A stretch of DNA of 45,655 nt from an uncultured Sphingorhabdus sp. (lineage in GTDB: Bacteria > Pseudomonadota > Alphaproteobacteria > Sphingomonadales > Sphingomonadaceae): positions 1 to 45,655 of the forward strand of contig CALDZL010000044.1 in NCBI GenBank assembly GCA_937944295.1. The letters are read 5' to 3'. The number at the start of each line of letters is the position of its first letter. The stretch's first letter is position 1. Below the pieces are notes generated by a model. The model saw only the letters and a program-made list of their open reading frames with translations. It made no database searches and was not told where the DNA came from. A program made the position numbers and the translations under genes. Below, piece after piece: positions 24,684 to 32,680 of the stretch.

Positions 24684-24755
24684 TTTCCATTGTTTCAATA
24701 TTTTTAATGATCCAATATTGTGATTATCGGATTTGATAATCTGAAAAATTATAAC

Positions 24756-24788
24756 AGGCTGCTTATTTTTTGATAGGCGGCCTTTTTT
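24756..24788 (+). terminator. Rho-independent terminator after the SPOR gene
   Basis: AGGCTGC (24756-24762) pairs with GCGGCCT (24777-24783), including one G·U pair, and is followed by a run of Ts to 24788. It lies between the SPOR gene and nagZ, so the upstream transcript can end here and nagZ may have its own promoter. Confidence 0.7.
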
Positions 24789-24842
24789 ATATCGCCTCAC
24801 TATAGTAATTATGCTCTATTAGATATTTGATAGGGGGTAATA

Positions 24843-25850
24843 TTGAAACCAGTAATTTTTGGAATGTCGGCGCAGCAATTAACAGCAGATGAGAAAAGCT
24901 TTTTTGTCGATGCAGACCCTGCTGGCTACATTATATTTGGACGTAATATTGAAAACCGTAACCAGCTTAGGGCATTAACCGATTCCCTTCGTGATCTTCA
25001 TGGCCGAGCCCTACCTATCTTGATTGACCAAGAAGGAGGTCGCGTTGCACGTATGAAAGAGCCTGAATGGCAAGCTTATCCCAGTGGAGCAGTTTTTGAC
25101 GCATTATATCAAACAGCCCCCATAAGTGCGATAGAAGCGATGCGATTAAATGCGCAAGCAATAGCCTATGATTTGCATGAGGTCGGTATTAATGTGAATT
25201 GTGCGCCTTTGCTTGATGTACGATGTGATGATACTGTTGATGCTATTGGAGATCGTGCACTTGGCTATGATCCTATGCAAGTAGCTGCAATAGGAAAAGC
25301 TGCATTAGAGGGATTTGAACAGTCTGGAGTTGCAGGAATAATTAAGCATATCCCAGGTCATGGACGTGCCACTGTTGATAGCCATATAGATTTGCCGCAT
25401 GTTCATGCTAGCCAAGAAGAATTAGAGCAAGATATTGCGCCTTTTGTAAACTTGTCACAAACAACCATGGCAATGACGGCTCATATTATATATGAAGCAT
25501 GGGATAGAGAAAGGTGCGCTACCATGTCGCCTTATATTATTAACAATATTATCCGTAAAAAAATTGGATTTGATGGTTTGTTATATTCTGATGATTTGGA
25601 CATGAAAGCGTTAAAAGGAGATAAAGCGCAGCGAGCCGTTGATGTAGTAGCAGCTGGCTGTGATATAGCGCTAAATTGCTGGGGACGTATGTCTGAGATG
25701 GTTGAGATATGCCAGAAATTGGATGATATATCTGATATGAGTAAAGCGCGACTTGATCGGGCTATGCAGGCTATTGAACAGAAGCCTGAGAGTATTGATT
25801 ATGATGCGGTAATCACAAAGCGTGATCAGCTTTTGGCGCATGTGGAATGA
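24843..25850 (+). CDS. nagZ: Beta-N-acetylhexosaminidase NagZ (GH3)
   Basis: A 335-residue cytosolic glycosidase that removes N-acetylglucosamine from muropeptides during wall recycling. Family GH3 features are all present: GYIIFGRNIENRNQL, PILIDQEGGRVARM, VNCAPLLDVR, the signature KHIPGHGRATVDSH with its conserved Asp-His, and GLLYSDDLDMKAL. The start is the rare codon TTG at 24843, supported by AGGGGG at about 24832. In many proteobacteria NagZ generates the anhMurNAc-peptides that control AmpC; no ampC is in this window. The next gene, scpA, overlaps or abuts the end. Confidence 0.95.
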   Translation: MKPVIFGMSAQQLTADEKSFFVDADPAGYIIFGRNIENRNQLRALTDSLRDLHGRALPILIDQEGGRVARMKEPEWQAYPSGAVFDALYQTAPISAIEAMRLNAQAIAYDLHEVGINVNCAPLLDVRCDDTVDAIGDRALGYDPMQVAAIGKAALEGFEQSGVAGIIKHIPGHGRATVDSHIDLPHVHASQEELEQDIAPFVNLSQTTMAMTAHIIYEAWDRERCATMSPYIINNIIRKKIGFDGLLYSDDLDMKALKGDKAQRAVDVVAAGCDIALNCWGRMSEMVEICQKLDDISDMSKARLDRAMQAIEQKPESIDYDAVITKRDQLLAHVE

Positions 25851-25854
25851 GATA

Positions 25855-26685
25855 ATGCAGTCCATTGATGAAACCAACCATCTTTCACCAGATAATATCT
25901 GGGACGATGATATTACAAATCCTGATGCACTGACATTAAATATTGATGGCTGGGAAGGGCCTTTGGACATTTTATTGGTGTTGGCGCGTAATCAAAAAGT
26001 GGATTTGCGGCAAATATCAATCTTGGAATTGGTGCGCCAATATTTGAAATTCATTGATGATGCACGCAGCCTAAAGCTAGAGCTGGCTGCAGATTATCTG
26101 GTTATGGCGGCTTGGCTCACTTATTTAAAATCGGGTTTATTATTGCCCAAAGACCCAGAAATTGATCCATCGCCTGAGGAATTAGCGCTGCGTTTACAAT
26201 TACGATTAGAGCGCCTTAATGCCATGCGAGAGGCCGGGGCACGATTAATGGCAAGAGATCGTATTGGGCGTGATGTTTTTAGACGTGGCACATCAGAGGG
26301 GTTGCGCATTGAGAAATTACGCAAATATCAATGCAGCTATTTTGATTTAATTCAAGCTTACGGACAAGTTAGTGCAAGAACACAGCCCATAATGCATATG
26401 ATCAAAAAACGTGCGGTTATGACATTAGAAGATGCGCTTAATCGTGTATCAAAAATAATTGGTCAGAGTGTGGAGTGGACTAATATAGAGGCCTTTTTAC
26501 CAACTATCTTGCTCAGTGGTGATGATAATTACAGCCATATGTTGCGCCGATCTGCTCTAGCTTCAACATTTATGGCATCATTAGAATTAGCACGAAATGG
26601 TGTATTAGAGCTGCAACAGAAAGATAGCTTTGCTCCATTAATGGTCCGTACTAATTCTAGCAAATGTAAAGATACGGCTTTTTAA
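25855..26685 (+). CDS. scpA: Segregation and condensation protein A
   Basis: A 276-residue kleisin of the SMC–ScpAB condensin complex. The conserved start is LNIDGWEGPLDILLVLARNQKVDLRQISILELVRQYL, then ADYLVMAAWLTYLKSGLLLPKD and ELALRLQLRLERLNAMREA, and a C-terminal winged-helix region (HMLRRSALASTFMASLELARNGVLELQQ). I chose ATG at 25855 as the start, four bases after the nagZ stop, since GGAATGAG lies upstream; other in-frame starts exist at 25840 and 25822 inside nagZ. The stop is directly followed by the scpB ATG. Confidence 0.93.
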   Translation: MQSIDETNHLSPDNIWDDDITNPDALTLNIDGWEGPLDILLVLARNQKVDLRQISILELVRQYLKFIDDARSLKLELAADYLVMAAWLTYLKSGLLLPKDPEIDPSPEELALRLQLRLERLNAMREAGARLMARDRIGRDVFRRGTSEGLRIEKLRKYQCSYFDLIQAYGQVSARTQPIMHMIKKRAVMTLEDALNRVSKIIGQSVEWTNIEAFLPTILLSGDDNYSHMLRRSALASTFMASLELARNGVLELQQKDSFAPLMVRTNSSKCKDTAF

Positions 26686-27267
26686 ATGGTTGATTTAGAA
26701 CATATTAGAGCAGTAGAGGCGACATTATTTGCTTCTGAAACACCGCTTCATATTAAAGATATACAACAATATGTTGGCGATAAAATTGATGTTGATATCA
26801 TATTAAAAATATTAGAGGAGCATTATTTAGGGCGCGGCATTGAATTGGTAAAACGTGGAGAGCGGTGGCATTTTCAAACGGCTGCTGATTTATCATATTT
26901 GTTGCGGCGCGAAAGCGATGAGGTGCGTAAATTAAGTCGTGCAGCTATTGAAACACTCGCTATAATTGCATATCATGGCCCAGTCAGCCGTGCTGAAATA
27001 GAGTCAATACGAGGTGTGCAAATCAGCAAAGGCATGTTAGATGTCTTGATAGAAGCTGAGTGGATAAAAAGCGCGGGACGAAGAGAAGTTGTCGGAAGAC
27101 CACTTATATATGTTACTACTAATGAATTTTTAACGCATTTTGGTTTATCTAGTCAGAAAGATTTGCCTGGCATCAAAGATTTAAAAGCTACGGGATTATT
27201 GGACCCTATTGATTCAGTAATGAATGAAATATTCACTGAAGAAGGTTGTGAAGAGAATGATGGATAA
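26686..27267 (+). CDS. scpB: Segregation and condensation protein B
   Basis: A 193-residue partner of ScpA: a winged-helix dimer that regulates the SMC ATPase. Recognisable parts are AVEATLFASETPLHIKDIQQYVG, YLGRGIELVKRGERWHFQTAADLSYLLRRE, and the strongly conserved LSRAAIETLAIIAYHGPVSRAEIESIRGVQISKGMLDVLIEAEWIKSAGRREVVGRPLIYVTT. It starts immediately after the scpA stop (TAA ATG, no gap), so the two are translated together in matching amounts. Confidence 0.96.
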   Translation: MVDLEHIRAVEATLFASETPLHIKDIQQYVGDKIDVDIILKILEEHYLGRGIELVKRGERWHFQTAADLSYLLRRESDEVRKLSRAAIETLAIIAYHGPVSRAEIESIRGVQISKGMLDVLIEAEWIKSAGRREVVGRPLIYVTTNEFLTHFGLSSQKDLPGIKDLKATGLLDPIDSVMNEIFTEEGCEENDG

Positions 27268-27363
27268 AATCATCAAGTAGTGCAAGATGTATAAAGAAAG
27301 TTGCTAGAAAGATCAATTCAACGTGCTTAGCACAGATATAAATTATTGTTTCGGAGATATATT

Positions 27364-27591
27364 ATGAGTCCTAGTATTTGGCAAATCTTGATAGTTGGTG
27401 TTATTGTGTTAATATTATTTGGTCGTGGCCGCATATCAGAAATGATGGGAGATGTCGGTAAAGGTATCAAATCGTTTAAAAAGGGTTTGAGCGAAGAAGA
27501 AATGAGTGAGCAACAAAAAGAAAAAGCTCCAGCACAGATTGATAATGGTTCTACATCAGATATTAAACATGCTGAGAAAGATAAAGCATAA
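27364..27591 (+). CDS. tatA: Twin-arginine translocase subunit TatA
   Basis: A 75-residue protein with one N-terminal membrane helix ([16 protein letters not shown]), the hinge [24 protein letters not shown] that forms the amphipathic helix, and a charged hydrophilic tail ([14 protein letters not shown]...). TatA oligomers form the passage for folded proteins. GGAG precedes ATG 27364; the frame is open a little further upstream. tatB and tatC follow at 27642 and 28193. Confidence 0.94.
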   Translation: MSPSIWQILIVGVIVLILFGRGRISEMMGDVGKGIKSFKKGLSEEEMSEQQKEKAPAQIDNGSTSDIKHAEKDKA

Positions 27592-27641
27592 CATTAATAT
27601 ATGCTTGGGCTATTTGAGCCAGATTTTTAAGAGAAACCGTT

Positions 27642-28196
27642 ATGTTTGACCTATCCATATGGGAAATTGCTATTGTTGCTATTGTTGCGGTATTAGTGGT
27701 TGGTCCTCGTGAATTACCAAGAGCGCTTGCGACTGCTGGCAAATGGTTGCGAAAATTTAGGTCTATATCGCATAGCTTGCGCTCAGGTTTAGATGATATA
27801 ATTCGCGAAACTGAAATGAAAGAAATGGAAGGGAAATGGGCGCAACAGAATAAACAGATCATGGATGAACATCCCAATGAGATGTACCCATTTATATCTG
27901 ATGGTTCGGAAGATGATATAGACTTAAATGATGATCTCGATATATCTGATAATGTATCTGCCAGTATATCTGATAGTGCTGATAGGACAAATATTGATAA
28001 TCGCCCAACTTCAAATTCTAATAATATCAAAATATCTAAAAATGATAAAATAAGCAAAGCAAAAACTGCCAAGGCGAGTAAAACTAAAACTGCGAAGACG
28101 AGCAAAGTTAAGACTCATAAGGCGAATAAAACTAAAACTGCTAAGGCGAGCAAAGCCAAAATTATTACAGTCGAGAAAGCTAAGGGTGACCTGTGA
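27642..28196 (+). CDS. tatB: Twin-arginine translocase subunit TatB with Lys-rich repeat tail
   Basis: A 184-residue TatB. The first 18 residues form the membrane helix, followed by VVGPRELPRALATAGKWLRKFR, the TatB signature, and an amphipathic helix through about residue 80. The C-terminal part differs from the core: an acidic Asp/Ser stretch (about residues 85-130), then an octapeptide repeat of consensus K-A-S-K-T-K-T-A in about five copies (about residues 136-175). Each repeat is 24 bases, in frame. TatB recognises the Tat substrate with TatC. Typical TatB tails are variable, so the repeat may be a lineage-specific addition. The stop overlaps the tatC start. Confidence 0.92.
   Translation: MFDLSIWEIAIVAIVAVLVVGPRELPRALATAGKWLRKFRSISHSLRSGLDDIIRETEMKEMEGKWAQQNKQIMDEHPNEMYPFISDGSEDDIDLNDDLDISDNVSASISDSADRTNIDNRPTSNSNNIKISKNDKISKAKTAKASKTKTAKTSKVKTHKANKTKTAKASKAKIITVEKAKGDL
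28047..28166 (+). repeat. 24-bp tandem repeat encoding Lys-rich octapeptides in TatB
   Basis: Five imperfect 24-base units start at 28047, 28071, 28095, 28119 and 28143. They encode KISKAKTA, KASKTKTA, KTSKVKTH, KANKTKTA and KASKAKII. Unit length is a multiple of three, so copy-number change would keep the frame. Identity between units is moderate, which suggests old duplication or selection on the peptide. Confidence 0.8.
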
Positions 28197-28969
28197 GCGA
28201 TCAAGAACAGCATGATAGTCTAGATTCTAGCAAAGCTCCATTGATGGAGCATGTTATAGAATTGCGTCAACGTCTTATATGGGCGGTTGCTGCGATTATA
28301 TTATGCTTTGTTGTTAGTTTCTACTTTTCAGAATATATTTTTGATTTTTTAGTACAGCCCCTAAAAAAAGCATTTCCTGACGGTGAAACAACGTTAATCT
28401 TCACTAAATTATATGAAGCTTTTTTTGTGGAAATTAAAGTTGCGATGTTCTCATCCTTTTTCATGGCTTTCCCAATATTGGCCGCTCAATTATATGCTTT
28501 TGTTGCACCAGGTCTATATAGCAATGAAAAGAGGGCATTTTTACCATTTTTATTGGCTACGCCATTGTTATTTCTCGCAGGTTCAGCGCTGGCTTATTAT
28601 ATTGTAATGCCAACAGCCTTTGAATTTTTTCTTGATTTTCAGAGCAATGATGATGGTATTAAGCAGCAAGCATTGCCTGCAATGGGGGATTATCTCTCGC
28701 TGGTTATGCAATTTATATTGGCTTTTGGCATATGCTTTCAATTACCGATATTATTGTTGCTTCTCAATCGTGCAGAAATTGTATCGCGCGAACAATTGAG
28801 AGGCTTTCGTCGTTTCATGATAGTGGGCAGCTTTTTATTAGCAGCAATATTGACACCACCCGATGTTATTTCCCAACTTATGTTAGGTATTCCACTGATT
28901 TTGCTCTATGAAATATCGTTAATAATTATATATTTCACAGAGAAAAAGCAAAAATCAACGGATATTTAA
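28193..28969 (+). CDS. tatC: Twin-arginine translocase subunit TatC
   Basis: A 258-residue membrane protein with six membrane helices. It starts SDQEQHDSLDSSKAPLMEHVIELRQRLIWA (conserved H-x-x-E-L-R-x-R), then the FTKLYEAFFVEIKVAMFSSF and PILAAQLYAFVAPGLY segments, and the typical GICFQLPILLLLLNRAEIV. It is the signal-peptide receptor of the Tat system. Start is GTG at 28193, overlapping the tatB stop (GTGA), with AAGGGTGA upstream. The stop lies six bases from the convergent TonB receptor stop, leaving no room for a separate terminator. Confidence 0.96.
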   Translation: MSDQEQHDSLDSSKAPLMEHVIELRQRLIWAVAAIILCFVVSFYFSEYIFDFLVQPLKKAFPDGETTLIFTKLYEAFFVEIKVAMFSSFFMAFPILAAQLYAFVAPGLYSNEKRAFLPFLLATPLLFLAGSALAYYIVMPTAFEFFLDFQSNDDGIKQQALPAMGDYLSLVMQFILAFGICFQLPILLLLLNRAEIVSREQLRGFRRFMIVGSFLLAAILTPPDVISQLMLGIPLILLYEISLIIIYFTEKKQKSTDI

Positions 28970-28975
28970 CCTAAA

Positions 28976-31102
28976 TTAAAAACTGAATTTAGCTGATACT
29001 CTAAAGTCTCTGCCAGCCAGAGGCGCAAAGTCCTTGGTAAAGCTGGCTGCTCGGCGGCCAACAACATCAAAGATATTATTGGCTGATGCTATCAAAGTAA
29101 CACCAGTTTCTCGGCTAAATGGTTTCCATGATGCACTTAAATTTATAAATGTGAAACCCTCTGTCTCACTCTCAAAAGCAGCATTGCGTTCCTGATCTGC
29201 GAACCATTCGATCTCAGCGCGCACATTAATATTGTCGCTATTGGCTTCTAAACCACCAAGAATGCGAAGAGGCGGGATACGGGGTACTGCACCGCCGCCG
29301 TTTAAACTTGCATTGACATAATCCGCAACACCATCGATGGAGATTTTAAAATTGCCAGCATTGGCAATATCGGCCGCTCCTTGAAATTCAAAACCTACAA
29401 AATCAGCATCATTTTGAATGAATTGAAATTCGGGTAAGCCATCCTCTGTACCGCCTGTAGGGAGTTCAATAATGAAGTCGTCAATTAAATTAACATATCC
29501 TGTAAGCGATATTTGCCATGTTGGCTTTTCAACTCTTAGATATAATTCACCACCGTAAGATGTTTCTGTATCAAAATTAGGGTCCCCTATCTCAAATGTT
29601 GCTGTCGCAAGATGCGGCCCATTGGAGAATAATTCTTCAGGTGATGGTGCTCGTTCAGCCCGTGTCAGATTTAGGCCAAATTTCATGCTATCATCAACAT
29701 TATAACCTAGACCAAGGGCCGCGGAAAAACTTGTAAAGCTTCTATCAATACCAATTGATTGCGCCTCACTATCAACAAAGTCCAGACGCAGTGCACCCTC
29801 AATATCGATATTGTTCGATGATATTTCTTGGAGGGTGAAAATACCAAATTGATTGGTTTGGTTTGGTGGAACAAAAGCTTCTGCCCCTATTGCAGAGAAA
29901 TCACGATAGCTATATTGGATACCGCTTGCGCCGCGCCAGCCATTATTTTCGCTCTGAACCAATTCAATTCTAGTTTCAACGCCTTCATTATCAAACACAG
30001 TTCCTGGTTCACCAGGTGCTTCAAACTCGGTTTGCTGAAAGTCTGCATAAGCTGCTCGGATACGAATTTTTTCAAAAGCGCCTGAGAGGGTGATTTCACT
30101 GCGAAGATCGATTTTGACTTGATCCAATGCAATGGTTACGCCTTCACCTTCTTCCTCTTCTTCTCCACCTTCTTCCTCTTCTTCTGATACGTTTGGATTA
30201 TTGGGAACGCCATAATCACTATTGAGATAGCCAATGGAAGCGCCAAAGGTAATGCCATTCCCAAACCAATTAAAACCACCGCCTAAATTATAGGTTTCAC
30301 TTTGCGTATTAGGAATGATGCCATTTGTTTCGGAAAATTCAAGAATCTCAGCGGCTTCTTCTGTTTCCCCTGCGCTGACGGCATCCGCAGCAGTAGCGAT
30401 CTGTTGGGCTTGTAATTCAGGTGTCAGCAAATCACCACCGATTGAGAGATTATCACTATTGTTATAGCTACCATCGGTATGGATTACGAAGTTAGATGTG
30501 ATAGGAATATCAAGACTGGCAGAGTAGCTAAATTCATTGGCGGCTGTTGCGAATCCTGTTAATATATCAAGGTGATAATCTTCATCAGGAACAGAGCGCG
30601 GAATGCGTTTATCTAATGCGTTCACAGCTCCACCAATGGCGCCGCCGCCAAACAATAGAACAGCAGGACCCCGCAGAACTTCGATACGATCAAGAAGCAG
30701 AGGATCAACGGATACACCATGATCTGGCGATGTTGTCGATACATCAATAGTGCCTAATCCATCATTTAAGACCAATATACGCGGTCCTTGTAAACCGCGA
30801 AGAATAGGGCGTGAAGCCCCAGGCGTAAAGCTTGTGGCTGAAACGCCAGGTAATTTTGTAAGAATATCACCGATTTGAGGTCTTGTTTCACGGGTTAAAT
30901 CATCACCTGATAAAACGGAAGTGCCTGCTAATATATTGAATTCATCAAAAAACGGCGCTGTTACAATAATTGATTGATCGGTATGAAAATCATCACTGGA
31001 AGAATTTTCTGTATTTGATTGAGTTTCTTGAGCATGAAGAGAAGGGCTGAAGCTATAGGTTAATAGAGCGATTAATGATACAGATATATATAGAGATTTC
31101 AT
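28976..31102 (-). CDS. TonB-dependent receptor, ZnuD-like, with poly-Glu loop
   Basis: A 708-residue outer-membrane receptor: signal peptide (residues 1-24, ending SLHAQ), a candidate TonB box (SIIVTAPF), the plug (LTKLPGVSATSFTPGASRPILRGLQGPRILVLNDGLGTIDVSTTSPDHGVSVDPLLLDRIEVLRGPAVLLFGGGAIGGAVN) and a barrel ending SAKFSF with a terminal Phe. The DVSTTSPDHGVSVDP stretch and RAERAPSPEELFSNGPHLATATFEIGDPN resemble ZnuD-type zinc receptors. Those often have a His/Asp-rich external loop; here residues about 305-320 hold two runs of five Glu separated by GG. Metal binding by this loop is inference. A perfect palindrome upstream (31163-31178) could be a Zur or Fur-type operator. ATG 31102 has AGAAGG upstream. 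Confidence 0.88.
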   Translation of the reverse strand: MKSLYISVSLIALLTYSFSPSLHAQETQSNTENSSSDDFHTDQSIIVTAPFFDEFNILAGTSVLSGDDLTRETRPQIGDILTKLPGVSATSFTPGASRPILRGLQGPRILVLNDGLGTIDVSTTSPDHGVSVDPLLLDRIEVLRGPAVLLFGGGAIGGAVNALDKRIPRSVPDEDYHLDILTGFATAANEFSYSASLDIPITSNFVIHTDGSYNNSDNLSIGGDLLTPELQAQQIATAADAVSAGETEEAAEILEFSETNGIIPNTQSETYNLGGGFNWFGNGITFGASIGYLNSDYGVPNNPNVSEEEEEGGEEEEEGEGVTIALDQVKIDLRSEITLSGAFEKIRIRAAYADFQQTEFEAPGEPGTVFDNEGVETRIELVQSENNGWRGASGIQYSYRDFSAIGAEAFVPPNQTNQFGIFTLQEISSNNIDIEGALRLDFVDSEAQSIGIDRSFTSFSAALGLGYNVDDSMKFGLNLTRAERAPSPEELFSNGPHLATATFEIGDPNFDTETSYGGELYLRVEKPTWQISLTGYVNLIDDFIIELPTGGTEDGLPEFQFIQNDADFVGFEFQGAADIANAGNFKISIDGVADYVNASLNGGGAVPRIPPLRILGGLEANSDNINVRAEIEWFADQERNAAFESETEGFTFINLSASWKPFSRETGVTLIASANNIFDVVGRRAASFTKDFAPLAGRDFRVSAKFSF

Positions 31103-31162
31103 TATATGTGCGACCTTCTGATTATAATTTGGGGTGCGTTAAAGAGAATATTTATCATAACA

Positions 31163-31178
31163 TAACGTTATAACGTTA
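31163..31178. promoter_or_regulatory. 16-bp palindrome, candidate Zur/Fur-superfamily operator
   Basis: TAACGTTATAACGTTA reads the same on both strands; it is also two tandem copies of the palindrome TAACGTTA. The core GTTATAAC matches the centre of Zur boxes described in several proteobacteria. It lies 61 bases upstream of the minus-strand receptor start, and about 113 bases upstream of the divergent cysteine synthase. A looser AT-rich partial palindrome follows at about 31187-31202. The regulator is inferred; no zur gene is in the window. Confidence 0.5.
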
Positions 31179-31290
31179 CCGCGTAAGTTATATGTTATAC
31201 TATATCAAGAAAAAACTATCTTCTAATTTAAAAATTTTGTCCGGAGGAATTACCCTTGTCTGGACATTGATTGAGCATTAAACCCACATT

Positions 31291-32280
31291 ATGATAAATA
31301 AAAATAGCTTAGAATTAATTGGCGGCACTCCATTGTTACGACTCGACGGACCCAGTCAACAAAGCGGTGCAGAGATTTATGCTAAATGTGAATTTGTAAA
31401 TCCAGGCGCGTCAGTAAAAGATAGAGCTGCATTGTACATTATCCGTGATGCAGAAGCACAAGGATCACTGAAACCTGGCGGAACAATTGTTGAGGGTACT
31501 GCAGGAAATACAGGTATTGGGATAACATTGGTAGCGAATGCTTTGGGTTATAAAAGCGTGATAGTAATGCCAGAAACGCAATCCCAAGAAAAAATGGATA
31601 CTCTACGTGCTTTGGGGGCCAAATTGGTTTTGGTGCCTGCTGCGCCTTACGCCAATCCAGGGCATTTTGTTCATACATCGCGCCGAATAGCAGAGGAGAC
31701 TGAAAATGCGATTTGGGCTAATCAATTTGACAATATAGCCAATAGACGTGCGCATATTGAAACGACAGCCATGGAAATATGGCAGCAAACAGAAGGCAAA
31801 ATTGATGGATTTACTTGTGCTGCTGGCACAGGTGGTACCATTGCAGGTGTGGCACTTGGGCTTAAAGAAAAAAATGAAACCATCAAAATAGCCTTAACTG
31901 ACCCATATGGAGCGGCATTATATCATTATTTTGCAAATGGAGAGTTGAAATCAGAAGGTTCTTCAGTGGCTGAGGGAATTGGGCAGGGGCGAATAACCGC
32001 AAATTTAGAAGGAGCTCCAATTGACACACAATATAGGGTTTCCGATGAGGAAGGAATGGAATGGGTCAGGCGGTTATTGGTCGAAGAGGGTTTATGTTTA
32101 GGTCTCTCATCGGGCATTAATGTCGCTGGTGCTGTTGCTTTGGGAAAAGAATTGGGTAAAGGTAGCAAGATTGTTACGATATTATGTGATACGGGGTTGC
32201 GTTATTTATCTACACTCTACAATCCAGAATGGATGATGAGCAAAGGCCTCAAGCCTCTGCCATGGCTATCGAATAATTAG
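31291..32280 (+). CDS. cysK: Cysteine synthase family PLP enzyme
   Basis: A 329-residue fold-type II PLP enzyme. Visible are ELIGGTPLLRL, the PLP lysine in NPGASVKDRAA (Lys43), the phosphate-binding loop EGTAGNTGIGI (other CysK proteins often have EPTSGNTGI), and GFTCAAGTGGTIAGVALG. The C-terminus has GLSSGINVAGAVALGKELGKGSKIVTILCDTGLRYLSTLYN, with the substrate-loop pattern of O-acetylserine sulfhydrylases. The likely reaction is L-cysteine from O-acetylserine and sulfide. The EGTAGNTG variant and overall length suggest the CysK-like alphaproteobacterial branch; another beta-substitution activity is possible. A membrane-anchored pair of unknown function follows. Confidence 0.9.
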   Translation: MINKNSLELIGGTPLLRLDGPSQQSGAEIYAKCEFVNPGASVKDRAALYIIRDAEAQGSLKPGGTIVEGTAGNTGIGITLVANALGYKSVIVMPETQSQEKMDTLRALGAKLVLVPAAPYANPGHFVHTSRRIAEETENAIWANQFDNIANRRAHIETTAMEIWQQTEGKIDGFTCAAGTGGTIAGVALGLKEKNETIKIALTDPYGAALYHYFANGELKSEGSSVAEGIGQGRITANLEGAPIDTQYRVSDEEGMEWVRRLLVEEGLCLGLSSGINVAGAVALGKELGKGSKIVTILCDTGLRYLSTLYNPEWMMSKGLKPLPWLSNN

Positions 32281-32293
32281 CAAGGATATGAGT

Positions 32294-32641
32294 ATGTCAA
32301 CAGCACAGCCAATACCGATATGGCAAAGATTGCAGGTTGCAATGATAGGTTTAATCATTGTGTTTTTAGCAATATTCGGTGCAAATGCTTTAATCGATCA
32401 AGCCAGTGACGAACCAGATTTAGCAGATGTGAATTTGCAACAAGATATAGCAGAGACTGGCGTGGAAGATGTAGTGGGTGAAACCCCATCAGAGCCGCTT
32501 GTTGAATTGGGGGTGACGCCTGTTCCAAAAGAAGATGGAAATATTCAGTCAGCAAATGTAGCAGAACCTGGAGCTAACCCTGTTACAGCAGATGAATTAG
32601 AAGCGTTAGTAGATGAAAGTGAACTGGGCGATGGTGAGTGA
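32294..32641 (+). CDS. Small membrane-anchored protein of unknown function
   Basis: A 115-residue protein of unknown function. After a short polar N-terminus there is one membrane segment (about residues 11-31, LQVAMIGLIIVFLAIFGANAL), then an acidic, Glu/Asp/Pro-rich, probably disordered tail. I chose ATG at 32294 because AGGA at 32283-32286 is well spaced; ATG at 32288 is too close. It starts 13 bases after the cysteine synthase gene and is followed at 32681 by a second membrane-anchored protein. Confidence 0.7.
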   Translation: MSTAQPIPIWQRLQVAMIGLIIVFLAIFGANALIDQASDEPDLADVNLQQDIAETGVEDVVGETPSEPLVELGVTPVPKEDGNIQSANVAEPGANPVTADELEALVDESELGDGE

Positions 32642-32680
32642 AATGTTAGCTGAGTATTTCTGACAAAAGGATGCTCTAAC

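Noticed and set aside
27563-28105. A 180-codon open frame on the minus strand under tatB, rich in Leu, Ser and Ile
   Set aside because: It is the antisense image of tatB's core and acidic/Ser-rich region. It has no ribosome-binding site, and tatB on the plus strand has clear homology.
30141-30189. Poly-Glu run in the second TonB receptor as a sequencing slip or frameshift
   Set aside because: The frame is intact on both sides and matches barrel sequence, so the run is a genuine in-frame insertion.
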